64,000 nucleotides of DNA from Tenodera sinensis (taxonomy: Eukaryota; Arthropoda; Insecta; Mantodea; Mantidae), in NCBI GenBank assembly GCA_030765045.1, contig CM060962.1, positions 100,738,912 through 100,802,911 on the forward strand, written 5' to 3'. Shown in pieces: positions 12,986-25,970 of the stretch. The position numbers and the translations under genes were made by a program. Position 1 is the stretch's first letter; each line of letters begins with the position of its first letter. The notes below the pieces were generated by a model. That model ran no database searches, was not told where the DNA came from, and saw only the letters and a program-made list of their open reading frames with translations.

Positions 12986-14111
12986 ACCAAAAACTGTCTA
13001 TGAAAGGTGTTTTGGGCGGATGCATTTTGAATTGAACACCCATCTGGAACCGTCGACGGCAGTCTACCATCCGGTGGTTAAAGAAGAAAGACACCAAATC
13101 TCCATAGTCCAAGACTGACCTCTAAGAGTACTTCAGAGGGACTACCCTCTGATCCACTGCTTGTGTACCTGGGTAAACCGTTCACCATGCACACCTGGCT
13201 TTATGCTCCTACCACAGGAATAACCATTAGGCCGTGCCTGTGTGCAAGAGACAGACAGGGAGTCAGCGGACTTGTGGTTAATTACACCGGGATTCCGTCA
13301 ACGGTAACACATTCGGCCAAATTAACACAGGCTGGGCCCTCAGGGAGCTATTTGGGTGAACATGACGGTGTGGACGAGCTCCAAACCTAAGGCTTACACA
13401 TGGGAGCAGTGTGAAGGGTCTGCCTGACCTTCATGACTGAGACCTCCGGAGAGCTCCCATGTCAGGAGCTGCACTGAAACCGTGGGAAAGGACCAAGGAG
13501 ATGCAAAAGATCCCTGCTGTTGAGACAGAAGTTAATAAACCTAAGACATTACAAACTGAAAATCATAAGCCTAGAAGAGAAAGAGAATGATGAAGTGTGG
13601 GGACAAAAGCAGCTATAACGTGGCGCAATTGATGGATATGAAGGGGGTGAAATTATGGTGAGCGTCTCGGGAACCCGGATGCGCCAAACTCGTACCTACC
13701 GCAGGGGAAGTGCTGAGATCTCTTCATCTTGGTGCCAGGCCCCGCCGAGCAGACACGATTACTCTGGGACCGGTGTTGTACAAGCATCCCCCATCGAGAG
13801 GATGACTACTGCACAATATCAAAATACACGGAGAACAGCGGTTAAAATGCGCAGGCATCTGCGCCGTCTGTTAGGTACCGCCATACATCACGAGCCTGAG
13901 AGCACACCATAATCGTGATAAGAAAATGGAATGAAGGGAAATGATGGAAAGGAATTGTGGTATGAAATTAAGCAGTCTAGCATTCACCTAAGTGACAAGG
14001 AGAAACCACGGAAATACACAAATCAGAGTGCGCGATTACCAGCGATCGAACCGGAGACCTCCCGAATGCGAATCGCACACGGCACCAACTCCCTTCGTAA
14101 AGTGGCCAGTA

Positions 14112-14439
14112 CTCTACAACAGTCCGTTTTGTTTATATCCGATACACCACAAGCACGTTTCACAACCGGAGAGTCTAACATGACGGATTTAATGTTGACG
14201 CATGTAGTGCGGCGAAACTACTACGACCACTTTTTCCTGTTCTCAAGTTAGCTATTTAGGTACTGGCTTCATATTCTAAAAGTTTTCGCACATTGTTGTT
14301 CACGCCCATCATATGAAGCCTTAGTTATAACGACACATCATAAGGATATCATGCTTTGCTGTAAAATATGTTGCTCACACTGTAAGGTGTGGAAGCTAGG
14401 TTAAACTATTCCTTTTTATTTCATTCATGTTTTATTTTA

Positions 14440-14475
<36 letters not shown>

Positions 14476-17220
14476 GAAAGCATGTGCCTAAATACGTTTA
14501 GGTATATGAAATTATGTCATAGCAGTTTCTCACACGTAAACCTGTTTCATAATATTACGGTAATGACCTGTGATCAATGCTTACATGTTATGTGCTTGCC
14601 AAAGATATACTTAGACTACCTCTGTTCATTAATGAATCACGTACTTTCTTAAATTAATCCAGCGATGAAATGCAAGTAAATTTTCTACTCCATTTTGTGA
14701 TTTAAATAACACTGACGTCTGAAATGTATCTTAGCTGCAGTTTTGCTTGAGTTCTCCTCAGTTGGACATCGCTTTGGCCGGTATATGATAGCTATTGAGT
14801 TACTTTTATTTTAATTAATTGGTGCCTAAGTTTCGACCAAAGACTCGGAAACTGTTGTGAAACCTGTTATCCAGTGCATAAGAGCGAAAATTCTCTGGAC
14901 TCCTTTCATCACAGATTGTAAGCAGGTTTTACAATTTTATTGAGTATGAATCACCCTAGCATCTGTGTCCGTTATATAATTTTAAAATAAGATCTTTAAC
15001 GGTTAACGCAGTGTTGTGTTTGAAATAGTGCCTAGTTATATCTCTCTCCCCCTTCTTTTTAAACGTTATACTAGAACACCGGGAATGTACTTAAGTTCAA
15101 AATAAAGTAAACTGCTTTAGATATTGGGGCCTTTCAAACAACAGCACGCCACATGGCAAATTACGACTCACTTTATTAATTATACTTTTCATAAATCATA
15201 TCACAATGCTTGCACTAAGAACTGCTGAATGATGAAGAAAATTCACTAGGAAGTCTATCCTTCGGTGTTAAGGCTTTGACCTATGGATCTATGTGCACTT
15301 CCCCATAGCCATAGGCACGAACGGAAACGAATTGCAAATAGGACAACTATTTGCTTTTTAATATAGATAATCACTGACAAATACTTCTGCAGATGCGTAT
15401 ATTCGTTGTTATTCCATGTGCTGCTTGTCCATTGTTCATTTCATCACAATGGTGTACTAACACTTTCAGCTGCCATTTAGGTGCCATGATGCACCTAAAG
15501 TACGTTTCAAGTAGCAATGAGGTTCGTAAATAGCACTAAAATGTCAAGGATCTTTAATCATAACATAAAAAACAGGTTACTCTTACCCGGAATTTATCTT
15601 TTGAATATAAAATTTGAAAAAAGAAAAAAAAAGAAAAAGAAGCTAAAAGAGATGCTTTATTTCCTTGTTTAATTGGGAAGTGGGTTATTATTTGGTGGGG
15701 AAACACAAGAATTACATTCCTTACTTTCCATATGAGAGGCCTTAGTATGTTACGAAACATGTTCACAGATATTTCACTGCAATGATCAAGGTGGAAATTA
15801 TTCGTTCTTTTCTCTTCCTTTCTTCAATAATGCTGTATAAGAAGAAGCAGAAGTACGGAGTAGTGCAAAGAAATAATGAGTCAGAAATACCAATAAATGT
15901 GTTAAACAGAATCAAGAATCTTATAATTGGTGGTTGAATGTTAAGGCAAGCAATATCATTTTCCCCAGAATGTTCCATTGCTTTACAACCGCATCAAGAA
16001 GATGTTCCATTTAGAGAATCAGAAGGTTCAGCAAATACAATTTGATATGCTATTTAGCTTACCTGGATAGGATTCTCTTCGATATAATCAAACTTGAGGT
16101 GTTTTCTTTTTTCTTGTGAAAAGACTTAAGATTTCAAGGTTCTTATAAATAAACCAGATAAAATTATATGCGAACTGAAGTGCTGAACTATATCAAGGGT
16201 GGGAAACACAAGATTCCCACATTAAAACTTTCATAGCAATCATATTTGCCCTTCCACTTCCTTCCACCATCTTAAGATCTCTGGGAATCAAGGTAAAAGG
16301 CAAGTGAAACCATGTTAACATCATCCAAGTGTTTCTAAACACGTATACCAAGGTTGTTATGCTGCTGTTGCTTATTTTGCCAATTTAGAACTAACGTTTT
16401 CCACGCTGGTATGACTCAGGTTTACGGTAGGTTCGTGCGACTAACTATGTAAGAATGAGGTATTCGGCTGAAACACATGTTCATTACTATGGATTGTGTT
16501 TAGTGGTATAGAAATTGCTACAATACCCAATGTTGTTGAAGGCAGATGCATGGTCTGGTTTTCAGTGGTCAATGACTGATTTGAGAGGTTTCAATCTTTT
16601 TCTAGGAGGAATTTGGCATTCATATCTACACTAATGCAAGGAACTAACTGATAATAGTTCATGCAGGTAGTATAATGGGGTATCAGGAAACTTCCTTCTG
16701 GTTTAATGATGGGACAACTAAATGTAACTGCGGAGGAGAAATGACTTATGTGAACTGTAAATGTGGCTGTGAGTAAAACTACTTGACTAATTTGACCCTT
16801 TCTTCTCTTGCAGTAAATGCTCAATATGTTACAATAGAAATGGGAAAATCCTCTACTAGAACTTAGGCTCAATTTATTGTGATAAGAACAGGTTCTATGC
16901 GACAGTTCTGTATAAATTATAACTCTAACAGCAGATTGAAATAAACTTAAAAGGTGAGTTAGGTTAAAGGGCATCAACTCGGAGCAAAATGAGTTCGGAG
17001 CTGGGTTGCTCAGCGCTTTGGAGTGCCGGGAGCAACGCAGTGAGCAAGGAGACGAACTGTCATGTGAATTAATTTATTCCGTTAATACCGTATATGCTAT
17101 GTTCCTTATTGTATCTATCAATAATTTCCTTTCCCTGTAGCTCTGTAATCTGTATCACATAAATCACGCCTAAATAAGTATAATATGTACAAACGGATTC
17201 ATGTGCTCACATTGGCTCCA
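14112..17220. other. AT-rich sequence, no gene seen
   Basis: It contains a 30-base T run (14442-14471). The longest frame is 128 codons on the minus strand (16591-16977), with no recognisable motif and a composition like translated noncoding DNA. I see no element boundaries. Confidence 0.4.
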
Positions 17221-17746
17221 CGCGGTTACTAGAAGTACCGTCACATGAAGCTTGACTGCTGCTCCGTTGCCATGCGGCACCCATTTCACCCTACAGAAAG
17301 GTGGGAGTGACCTACGGTTTAAGTAGGAATATTCTTCCTTTCTTTGGCTTATATCGCGGTTTACCTGATCCGTGTGTGGCGCGGTTACTGGAAGTACCAT
17401 CTCATGAAGCTTGACTGCTGCTCCGTTCGCATGCGGCATCCATTCCTCTCGAGCGGAGCAGGTTCCTGCTTCCCACAGCAAGGTGGAAATGACCTACGGT
17501 TTAAGTAGGAATATTCTTCCTTTCTTTGGCTTACACCGCGGTTTACCTGATCCTTGTGTGGCGCGGTTACTGGAAGTACCGTCTCATGAAGCTTGACTGC
17601 TGCTCCGTTCGCATGCGGCATCCATTCCTCTCGAGTGGAGGAGGTAGTGCCTGCTTCCTACAGCACAGTGGAAATGACCTACGGTTTAAGTAGAAATATT
17701 CTTCCTTTCTTTGGCTTACACAGCGGTTTACTTGATCCATGTGTGG
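17221..17746. repeat. Three-unit tandem repeat, unit about 160-185 bp
   Basis: Units begin with CGCGGTTACT at 17221, 17380 and 17562 and end with GTGTGG at 17746. Each contains GAAGCTTGACTGCTGCTCCG and later GACCTACGGTTTAAGTAG. The first unit is shorter by about 25 bp, and the second and third are very similar. Minus-strand frames cross the units (MPHANGAAVKLHE repeats), but this looks like a by-product of the tandem array. Confidence 0.9.
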
Positions 17747-17749
17747 CCT

Positions 17750-18180
17750 GAATCCCTTATAATCAGCTTACGACAAGCTGGAAAGAAAGAACAGGTAAAG
17801 AAAACAAACATGTGATATCGCCGCAGAAACGCAGCGCCGCAACGTTAAACAATGCTGTAGTTTCGTTAAGAGATAACAATAACGTAGCAATGATTCTTTA
17901 CTTTCTTTTTCTAACAAAAATGAATTAGCTGCGAAGACCTGGCCGTACCATTCTTTTTGAGATGACGGTATAGGCCAAATATAGCACATAAAACTGAATA
18001 AACTATGGCGTTTAACCTTCCAGTGACTTTTCAATTTTATTCTAACGAGAAATTGTCCAAAGATGACTACTAGTGTGTTATAACTCGAAGAACGAGTCTA
18101 GTGTATGCTATCACGATAGAGCTGGAATTCTTTATTGAACTCCTGACTGACTCCATTTCCTCTACAGGCCATGATCTGCT
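17750..18180. other. No gene seen
   Basis: The spacer between two tandem-repeat blocks holds only chance frames. Confidence 0.4.
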
Positions 18181-18184
18181 CAAC

Positions 18185-18705
18185 TGAAGGTAATCCATGG
18201 AGCGGTGACCGATCTCAGTCACGGGTATATGGAGTACACGAAATAGTAACAATTCTGGATGTGGACATGCCCTCATATGTCAGAGCTAGCAACTTTCTTA
18301 TGCTATGAAGAAGCCTCTTTGCCACAGAGTGGTAACTCATCCGAGTACAGACTCCATTATGACAAAACCAGTAGCTTACAAGGGATGCAAAGGAGAATGC
18401 AATCCATGTAGTGTAACATGTCTGAAATAAAGACAATCCATCATAAGATCCATGTCAGCACTAGCAACTTGCTTAAGCTATGCAGAATCGTCTTGCTGTT
18501 GGAGCGGCGACACATCTAAGCATATAGACTCCACTGCGAGACCAATGCCAGCACTAGTAGCTTACATGCGACATAAAGGAGAATGTAGTTCATGGATTGG
18601 CAACAATTGAACACAGACATTTCCTCATTAGAACCATATAAGCCCTAACTTTTGCTGTGAAGAATCGTTCTTCCCACGGAGTGGTGACACATCTGAGCAT
18701 ATGCA
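18185..18705. repeat. Degenerate tandem repeat, unit about 178 bp
   Basis: Diverged units align at about 18275, 18451 and 18630. They share AGCACTAGCAACTTGCTTA-like, GGAGTGGTGACACATC-like and AAAGGAGAATGCAATCCATG-like blocks. A partial unit lies on the left. The divergence shows the array is older than the one at 17221-17746, to which it has no obvious similarity. Confidence 0.7.
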
Positions 18706-18984
18706 GACATGGGCTCAAATGGGTCACTTCAATGGTACACGTTCTTGCCTCACCGTGATGATGGAGAATATGTTGGATGAATGGTGGGGGAAACCGAAGA
18801 ATCTGGAAAAACTCCGTCCACACACCATTTCGTCTACCACACATCCCATTTACGCTTCCGCCATTATCACCCAGAGGAAAAAACTTAAATTGTGTTATAT
18901 TTGTGGACGCTGTTTAACTGTTGTAGTTTTCAGCGTCTCATTCTATATTGGTCGTGAAATGGTGATAAATGTTGCTCAAAGGCC

Positions 18985-19165
18985 TCTTATCATGCTCGAG
19001 GTTCTTCTATGTGCCGTAAATCTACGTCACGGGATCAACGGCTTTACTTCCATTCCAAAGGAATCCATCTGAGAATCTTTACGCCCGAAAAAATCCATCG
19101 CCCTCCGTGACCTCGGGATATGGAGGCTAGTTTGTTGCCCGTAGACCACGGAGGACGACTTTAGA
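18985..19165 (-). mobile_element. SINE-G fragment (tRNA-derived)
   Basis: The minus strand begins GTCCTCCGTGGTCTACGGGC, which resembles a tRNA box A region. It continues into GAGGGCGATGGATTTTTTCG and a body with AAGTAAAGCCGTTGATCCCG. The expected box B between them seems to be deleted. It is single-copy here, so assignment rests on its tRNA-like layout. Confidence 0.45.
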
Positions 19166-19169
19166 CAAA

Positions 19170-20309
19170 AGAGAGAGTAACACCAGCAAGTAGATCAATG
19201 ATATCCTTCCTATATCTTCTATGTGAAGTCTTGTAAATTATTTAATTTTATAGATTAACAATCGAGACTAAATATTCGACTGTGAGTTTATATCCGGATG
19301 AACCTGCATGAGCTCACCAAAAGAAGGCTTTAGCCTCAACATGATAAAGGTGATAAATAAAAAACCTACGCCAAATTTTAATCAGATGTTCCCTTTTCTT
19401 AAGCAATACATAGATGCTGTTGTAAGTAAATGTTATGTGATACAGGAGCTGTAGCGGGTTGTAAAGCAATCACAGGGAGAAGTGCTGCAGGGATCCTTTA
19501 AGGTGGTACATAAAGGCACTATTTAATATGTGGTGCGAGTTATATGCTCCTATACCTGGGCCGCTGAGATACAATGAGCCAATCACAGAGACTACAGTAT
19601 CCTTTAGCATATTAATATTCGCTTAATGTAGCCCACGAATCTGAAATTCCACGTTATACGTAGCCGAGGAACATTCTAAAGGTGTATATGTGTGGAACGA
19701 AGCAGAGAATAGTAGTTTTAAATACTTCCCAGATAGCTAATTAGTTCATTCTTGTGTTAGAAACGCCTGCGGTTTGATGGTTTCGCAGAAGGAATGCGAA
19801 TTACAAACCGGCTCCGAGAAAGACCACAAAACTGCAAGAGTTACAACATGGGGACTACAAGATGAGACAGAAATGTGTTAACTATTTTCATATACTCGTA
19901 CCTAGCATGTAGTATAATCTGTGTTCATTCCTATATTTTGTAGCCTAGAACGCATGTTCTGATTGTAATAAGCGTGGAATGAGATTTTGAGTGCTTATGC
20001 TCACCATATGATAGGCTTGGGAAGAAAATGGTCTCTGAGAACCCTTTCTCCTAAATTTTATATAGATAACTCCCTTTATCAACCGTCCACTACTCCTTTT
20101 CTTTCATTTGGGATCAGTGTCAATGATTGTGAATTGTAGAATGGAAGATTCAAAACAGAAATGGAACTATTTTTATTTATAAATATAATACAATCTGTTA
20201 TAATGCCATGAAATATACTCTATTTTATATAACATAACATGTATTGCTCTTAATAAGCAAGGTGTACGGAATATACCACTGCATTTGGCTACTATGAAAA
20301 ATAACTACG
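19170..20309. other. No gene seen
   Basis: There is no long frame and no recognised element. Confidence 0.4.
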
Positions 20310-20775
20310 TCATTCTCGGTCCAAGAATAAAGGTATACACGGAGGGGAACATCTTGCACACCTTAACCTGCGTGCATCCATTGCATTTAACGCCAACAGC
20401 AGGCAGCGATGAAGAGAGGGAACCGCAGGGTGCCACAGGTCCTCAGGATATGGGCCACAGAGACGCGTGGAGGTCCCTAATAGGTGCTGAGACCTTGTCA
20501 TCCAGGTGCCAGGCCGCGCCGCGGTCCAGTGTCGTACAAGCGTCCCCTCCCCCTATGGAGAATATGGTCGCCCAAACGCCACCTAGCGACGAAAACATCG
20601 GTTACCACTTGCCTGAAAGCACACCTGAAAGATATGGAAGTAGAATGAAGGGAAATAATGCAAAGTAAATCGTGGTATGAAATTAAGCGCCCCCAGCATT
20701 CGCCTAAATGACGAGGGGAAACCACAGTAAAACTCAAGTCAGAGTGCGCGGTTGCCGGGGATCGAACCCGATTAC
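20310..20775 (-). mobile_element. SINE-B, nearly complete
   Basis: On the minus strand it begins with box B (GGGTTCGATCCCCGG) near 20770 and continues through the shared core TTAGGCGAATGCTGGGGGC. It ends in the 3' segment CCCCTCCGTGTATACCTTTA. The A-box half of the tRNA-like head is missing. It matches the copies at 13718-14101, 23274-23743 and 39795-40345. Confidence 0.75.
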
Positions 20776-22734
20776 CCTCCTTACTTTACTGCTACTTTCA
20801 AGCCTACCAAAGGATACGAGTTCATGCAGTTTAGTGTTTCAAAAAGCACCAATCAGTTCTATATATGCCATAGAACACAAAAGCCTTAAGTTTAGAAGCT
20901 GACTCATCAGCTAACGGTGCATTAAGTACATATTGAAATAAAAGGCAGCTTTTTAATATTAAATAACACTTTGTTAGAATTCTCTAATTCATTGTTATGT
21001 TTATAAATAATGCGCCCACGTTTTACATGCGCTTCTCCGAAGGTCTTCTCTCATCCAAATAATGCAGCTTAAAGGATTTGATTCAAAGGCTTCATTCTAG
21101 ACAGGATCCTCTGTCTTGCTTTCGGTCTTTAAGCTGTCCAAGCGTGGACAATACCTCCCTCTAACGCCCTGAGGATCCCAAGGAACTAATTTCAGAGGAA
21201 GGAAATTCACCAGGTGCTTATAAGGGTAGAAAGCTCCGGCAGACTGGAGCGGTAAAGGTGATAAAATGGAAGAAAAAATCCCCCTACTACTACTGCTTTC
21301 ATAGAGACCGAGTTAGCTCACCGTGGCTTTTAGCAATTTATCTGCCATCTAACTCCATAGTTATACCAAGCTGATATACACAATTAACTACTGTACGCAA
21401 TTTGAGAAATGACGCGTTTGGAAGTTTTTTTTACTGCCTGTGTAGTTGTTATCTAGTTTCTCTGGTTTAAGTGGGAGTTTAAGATTCTTTCCTCTTCCTC
21501 TCTTGAACAGGAAGCCAGTTACCTACTCATGCCTGTGTTCGAAGTTAATTGAATTCTTGCAGTGAATATAATGTATTTGAATAATACTGAAAAGCCTTAA
21601 TTATACGTGGTTTCACCTATGGTGTTAAGAACAGTGTTTCGGATTACTACAGAATTAAAAATGACACAGGGAAGTATGCCAAGCGCACCAGTAGTCGGAT
21701 TCTATCAACCATGACAGGTTTTCTGCAAAATTAAACTGGAAACCAGTTGCAAGAAACACAGCATATATTAACTTCAAGGTCATGCTACGTTACTTTGTTT
21801 TAGGATATGCCTACATAGTGAAAATGTAGAATTAGTCGATGTGGCAACCCTTTTCTTAGTCATACTAATAATTAGTGCAATAGTTATGCAATACCACGTA
21901 ATAATAGCGAAATATTGTGTTTTTGGTTAGCATGAGCTGGTAGGCAGGAAATCCTGGGAAATTATACAATGTGCTTCTGATACAGGTCAATCATTTGCGA
22001 TGCCTCAAGAAAAGCTACTTGGGAGAGTCAGGTTTGTATGGTACTCCTGCACAACTTCTCTGCTTTGGCTGTGCAAATCGACGATGCACACACTGCCTTT
22101 CGGTGTCATAAGCACAATTACATCCAACATTTTCAAGCACGTGAGCAGTTTAAACAGCATATCTAACCCCCAGAACACCTATTCCTTTAAACAACACCAC
22201 TAGAATAGATGCAAAAGTTAATAGCATAAGAGGGCGAGCCATATTCTTACTCCTACTACCAGGTGGCCAAATGTTTGACACAATTTTATGGAGCTGGACT
22301 GAAATGATCATCAATTATGCTCGGGTGCATATCTTTAACGTGTAGATACCAAAGTTATACCTATAATTAGACAAGCATTGCATTTTCTGATCCTGGCCGT
22401 AAAAGCTCCAGTCCCTGGGATACAGAACGAGAGCTATGCACCTTTCATCTTCACGTGGTTCTCGTTACTCAACATCGAAAAAACTGAAAAGCACAGCTAT
22501 TCCTTTTTCATCACGCTTATCTCAAACATAACCATACGGTATGCCATGAAAATATAACTCACGCAATTTGAATAGGAAAGAGGTAATATGAAGGTTCTTT
22601 TCTTTTCCTTTTTTTCAGAGCAGTGGTATGTTATTTTATTATTACAGTGACCGGTCCTATGTTAAGTCATATTTGAAATGAGAGCTGAAATATTGTCAAT
22701 ATATAAACGAAATTATTATGTTTCTCTTCTCCCA
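20776..22734. other. No gene seen
   Basis: Mostly AT-rich sequence with short frames. I recognise no transposon ends. Confidence 0.4.
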
Positions 22735-22736
22735 TT

Positions 22737-22803
<67 letters not shown>

Positions 22804-22806
22804 TGT
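22735..22806. repeat. (GT)n microsatellite
   Basis: About 70 bp of nearly pure GT dinucleotides. Confidence 0.95.
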
Positions 22807-23273
22807 TAGATACCAGTATGTGAACATGTTCATCGAACCTGGGACAAGTGATTAACAAATGTGAAGTTATTTACGCCCAAGGCAGAAACATTCTCTTTAT
22901 TGTATACATTAAAAAATAAAGAAAGTGTAAAAAAGCTCTCGAAACCACCGTGTACCATAGGTTAACACTATCAAGGAAGGACATTAACTACTTGAATGTG
23001 AAATGTTCAGATTAAAGCTATTCTGTTGGCAATTTCAACATCAGAAGTAAAATGGTACGATGTTGTTTTAAGGATGCTTAGTGTGTTCTGATCTACAAAG
23101 TTACTGCCGATACACGCCTATTACCTTGCTACCAGTACTCTGACTGAGCTTATGAACCAGTGTTCATATACCTTTAACTTTTGGTCTTACTTTGCTGATC
23201 TCTTCGCCTTTAAAAACTGCACACAACCTAAATTTAAATAAGATGTAATACACCCACATGATTTCTATCAATT

Positions 23274-23743
23274 ACTTTACCAAGCAAGGCGGCGCCGCGA
23301 CAACGTGTACCTTTGTGCCTTTGAAGTTCCGGGTTCGATTTCCAACTACCGCGCACTCTGACTTGGGTTCCTCCGTGGTTTCCCCGCGTTACTTGCTGAG
23401 GTGCATTTTTTCATACTACGATTTCCCTTCATTCCATTTCCTATTATCTTTCAGGTATGCTTTCAGGCGTGTAGTGTTGGCGGTGCCGGGAAGATGGTGC
23501 GGATGATTGCGCACGGATACTGCTGTTTTCGGCGCTAGGTGGCGTTTGAACGGCCACTGTCCTCCGTTGGAAGAACGCTTGGATGGTTTCGGACCTACGG
23601 TGTAGTGATTTCCGCGCGTCTCTGTGGCCAGCTTTCTTCCGGGTTTGTGGCTCCTAAGGTTTCCTCACTTCATCCCTGCCTCCTGGGGGTGTTAGTCTCA
23701 ATAGATCTGCATATGTCGAGGTTTCCCCTGTGTATGTATATTT
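23274..23743 (+). mobile_element. SINE-B, complete with target-site duplication
   Basis: The tRNA-like head includes GGCGCCGCGACAACGTG and box B GGGTTCGATTTCC. It is followed by CGTGGTTTCCCCGCGTTACT, the CTAGGTGGCGTTTG block, the TTTCCGCGCGTCTCTGTGGC block and a 3' end of TTTCCCCTGTGTATGTATA. TATCAATT at 23266-23273 and 23744-23751 is the likely 8-bp duplication. This is the best full-length reference for the family in the window (470 bp). Confidence 0.8.
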
Positions 23744-23751
23744 TATCAATT

Positions 23752-24675
23752 GGTATTTTGCTTTTAATTTCCGTAATGATGTTGCTTCCTATTTCAAATA
23801 TCTGCTCAAATTTTGTAACCAATAATTGACGCGTTTTGAAGAATTCTGGTATTGTCTCATGTAGCAAGTTCAACGTAAATCCTCAACAGAGTGAATGGCA
23901 CAGTATAGATTTCTTAGGTCTATTAATAATTTTCAATAGCGATTAATTAGCATTGTCTTACTTGAAACCCAAACGCCAGATCACCATAAAACATACGATG
24001 TTCCTTTAGACAAATTTAAAAATTTACAGAATAGTGCTCCTATCTAAGTCCCTAGGAACAAAGGTTTAAGTATCGCTGAAGTAACGTGCCACAATTAATA
24101 TTATGTGCAGCTAATGCATTAAGTAAGGTTTTTCAACACAGAGTGAATATCAAGTTGCCTGTGAAACAAATTTGAGTGAAAGGAACTTGAAGTTTTACCA
24201 GAAATGTAATTTTTAAAGGTACAATATGCCTTGAAAGAGATAGTGCAAAGAAAATAATTGAAATAATGAACATATAAGAATAAAGTTGCAGCAAGCATGG
24301 ATCCGCAGACGAGTACCTGTGAATTGAGTTACGAGCCGATACCATTTCTATACATGATAATATTTTTATACGCTTCTGTGCTGTAAGATTATTCCATTTG
24401 ACTGCTCACAGCAGAAATGTCATTCCTCAGACAGACGATACATCTACCATACCTTTTCAGACTATGTTACCTACTTGTAGAGTTGTACAGGTTTCTTTTC
24501 AACTTCACATTAAAGCTGTTTTTTGTTTTGTAGACACAGAGAGAATCTCTTGACTCTTCCGGCGCACACAAAGAAAAGTGTACAATATTTAAGACATATT
24601 TAGTTGGCGACACATTTTTGCTTTCTCTAGCACATGTTTGGGGTGTAGAGAATGTTTCAATTACTATATTCCAAG
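23752..24675. other. No gene seen
   Basis: AT-rich sequence between a SINE and a microsatellite. No features are supported. Confidence 0.4.
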
Positions 24676-25187
24676 TGTGTGTGTGTATGTATGTATGTAT
24701 GTATGTATGTATGTATGTATGTATGTATGTATGTATGTATGTATGTATGTATGTATGTATGTATGTATGTATGTATGTATGTATGTATGTATGTATGTAT
24801 GTATGTATGTATGTATGTATGTATGTATGTATGTATGTATGTATGTATGTATGTATGTATGTATGTATGTATGTATGTATGTATGTATGTATGTATGTAT
24901 GTATGTATGTATGTATGTATGTATGTATGTATGTATGTATGTATGTATGTATGTATGTATGTATGTATGTATGTATGTATGTATGTATGTATGTATGTAT
25001 GTATGTATGTATGTATGTATGTATGTATGTATGTATGTATGTATGTATGTATGTATGTATGTATGTATGTATGTATGTATGTATGTATGTATGTATGTAT
25101 GTATGTGTGTATGTGTGTATGTGTGTATGTGTGTATGTGTGTATGTGTGTATGTGTGTATGTGTGTATGTGTGTATGTGTATGTGTG

Positions 25188-25266
<79 letters not shown>

Positions 25267-25938
25267 ACGTACGTACGTACGTACGTACGTACGTACGTAC
25301 GTACGTATGTATGTATGTATGTATGTATGTATGTATGTATGTATGTATGTATGTATGTATGTATGTATGTATGTATGTATGTATGTATGTATGTATGTAT
25401 GTATGTATGTATGTATGTATGTATGTATGTATGTATGTATGTATGTATGTATGTATGTATGTATGTATGTATGTATGTATGTATGTATGTATGTATGTAT
25501 GTATGTATGTATGTATGTATGTATGTATGTATGTATGTATGTATGTATGTATGTATGTATGTATGTATGTATGTATGTATGTATGTATGTATGTATGTAT
25601 GTATGTATGTATGTATGTATGTATGTATGTATGTATGTATGTATGTATGTATGTATGTATGTATGTATGTATGTATGTATGTATGTATGTATGTATGTAT
25701 GTATGTATGTATGTATGTATGTATGTATGTATGTATGTATGTATGTATGTATGTATGTATGTATGTATGTATGTATGTATGTATGTATGTATGTATGTAT
25801 GTATGTATGTATGTATGTATGTATGTATGTATGTATGTATGTATGTATGTATGTATGTATGTATGTATGTATGTATGTATGTATGTATGTATGTATGTAT
25901 GTATGTATGTGTGTATGTGTGTATGTGTGTATACGTGT
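24676..25938. repeat. Compound 1.26-kb microsatellite of GTAT, GTGTAT, GTCT and GTAC blocks
   Basis: The order is (GT)n, (GTAT)n to about 25106, a GTGTATGT block to about 25189, (GTCT)n to 25264, (GTAC)n to about 25304, then (GTAT)n to about 25910 and a mixed GT end. All blocks are variants of one tetramer. Frames of over 430 codons on both strands (MYVC or HTYI repeats) come from the lack of stops in this repeat and are not genes. Confidence 0.97.
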
Positions 25939-25970
25939 AAGTGTTTGTATGAACTGTATAACTAAAAACT

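Larger units (their letters stand above)
8476..13707 (-). mobile_element. Full-length but inactive I-like LINE (5.2 kb)
   Basis: This non-LTR retrotransposon is inserted in a SINE-B. AAGTGTTGAG (8466-8475) and AAGTGCTGAG (13708-13717) are its 10-bp target-site duplication. It carries a 5' leader of about 0.7 kb, a zinc-knuckle ORF1 relic, an ORF2 relic (AP-like endonuclease, reverse transcriptase, RNase H, C-terminal Cys/His motif) and a 3' untranslated region of about 300 bp. The domain order and 5.2-kb length fit the RNase H-bearing I group. Frameshifts and stops in every domain make it non-functional. The 3' end has a GGGCCC hairpin followed by a TTAAACACCAC terminus. Confidence 0.85.
8325..14101 (-). 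mobile_element. SINE-B copy split by a full-length LINE
   Basis: The 5' part of the SINE (minus strand) is at 13718-14101 and its 3' part at 8325-8475. Between them sits the LINE at 8476-13707. The head has a tRNA-like box B (GGTTCGATCGC). The near-identical flanks GTGACCAGTA (8315-8324) and GTGGCCAGTA (14102-14111), 9 of 10 matching, look like the SINE's own target-site duplication. Without the LINE the element is about 535 bp, similar to the copy at 23274-23743. Confidence 0.75.

Noticed and set aside
16591..16977. A 128-codon minus-strand gene
   Set aside because: No known motif, no partner exons and an amino-acid mix like translated AT-rich noncoding DNA.
17221..18705. CRISPR-like or satellite array
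   Set aside because: Units are about 160-185 bp with no short identical repeat and unique spacer pattern, so CRISPR is excluded. With only three units each I call them tandem repeats, not satellites.
18701..19072. A 123-codon plus-strand gene
   Set aside because: Its second half overlaps a SINE-G fragment on the other strand, and the first half lies in the degenerate tandem repeat.
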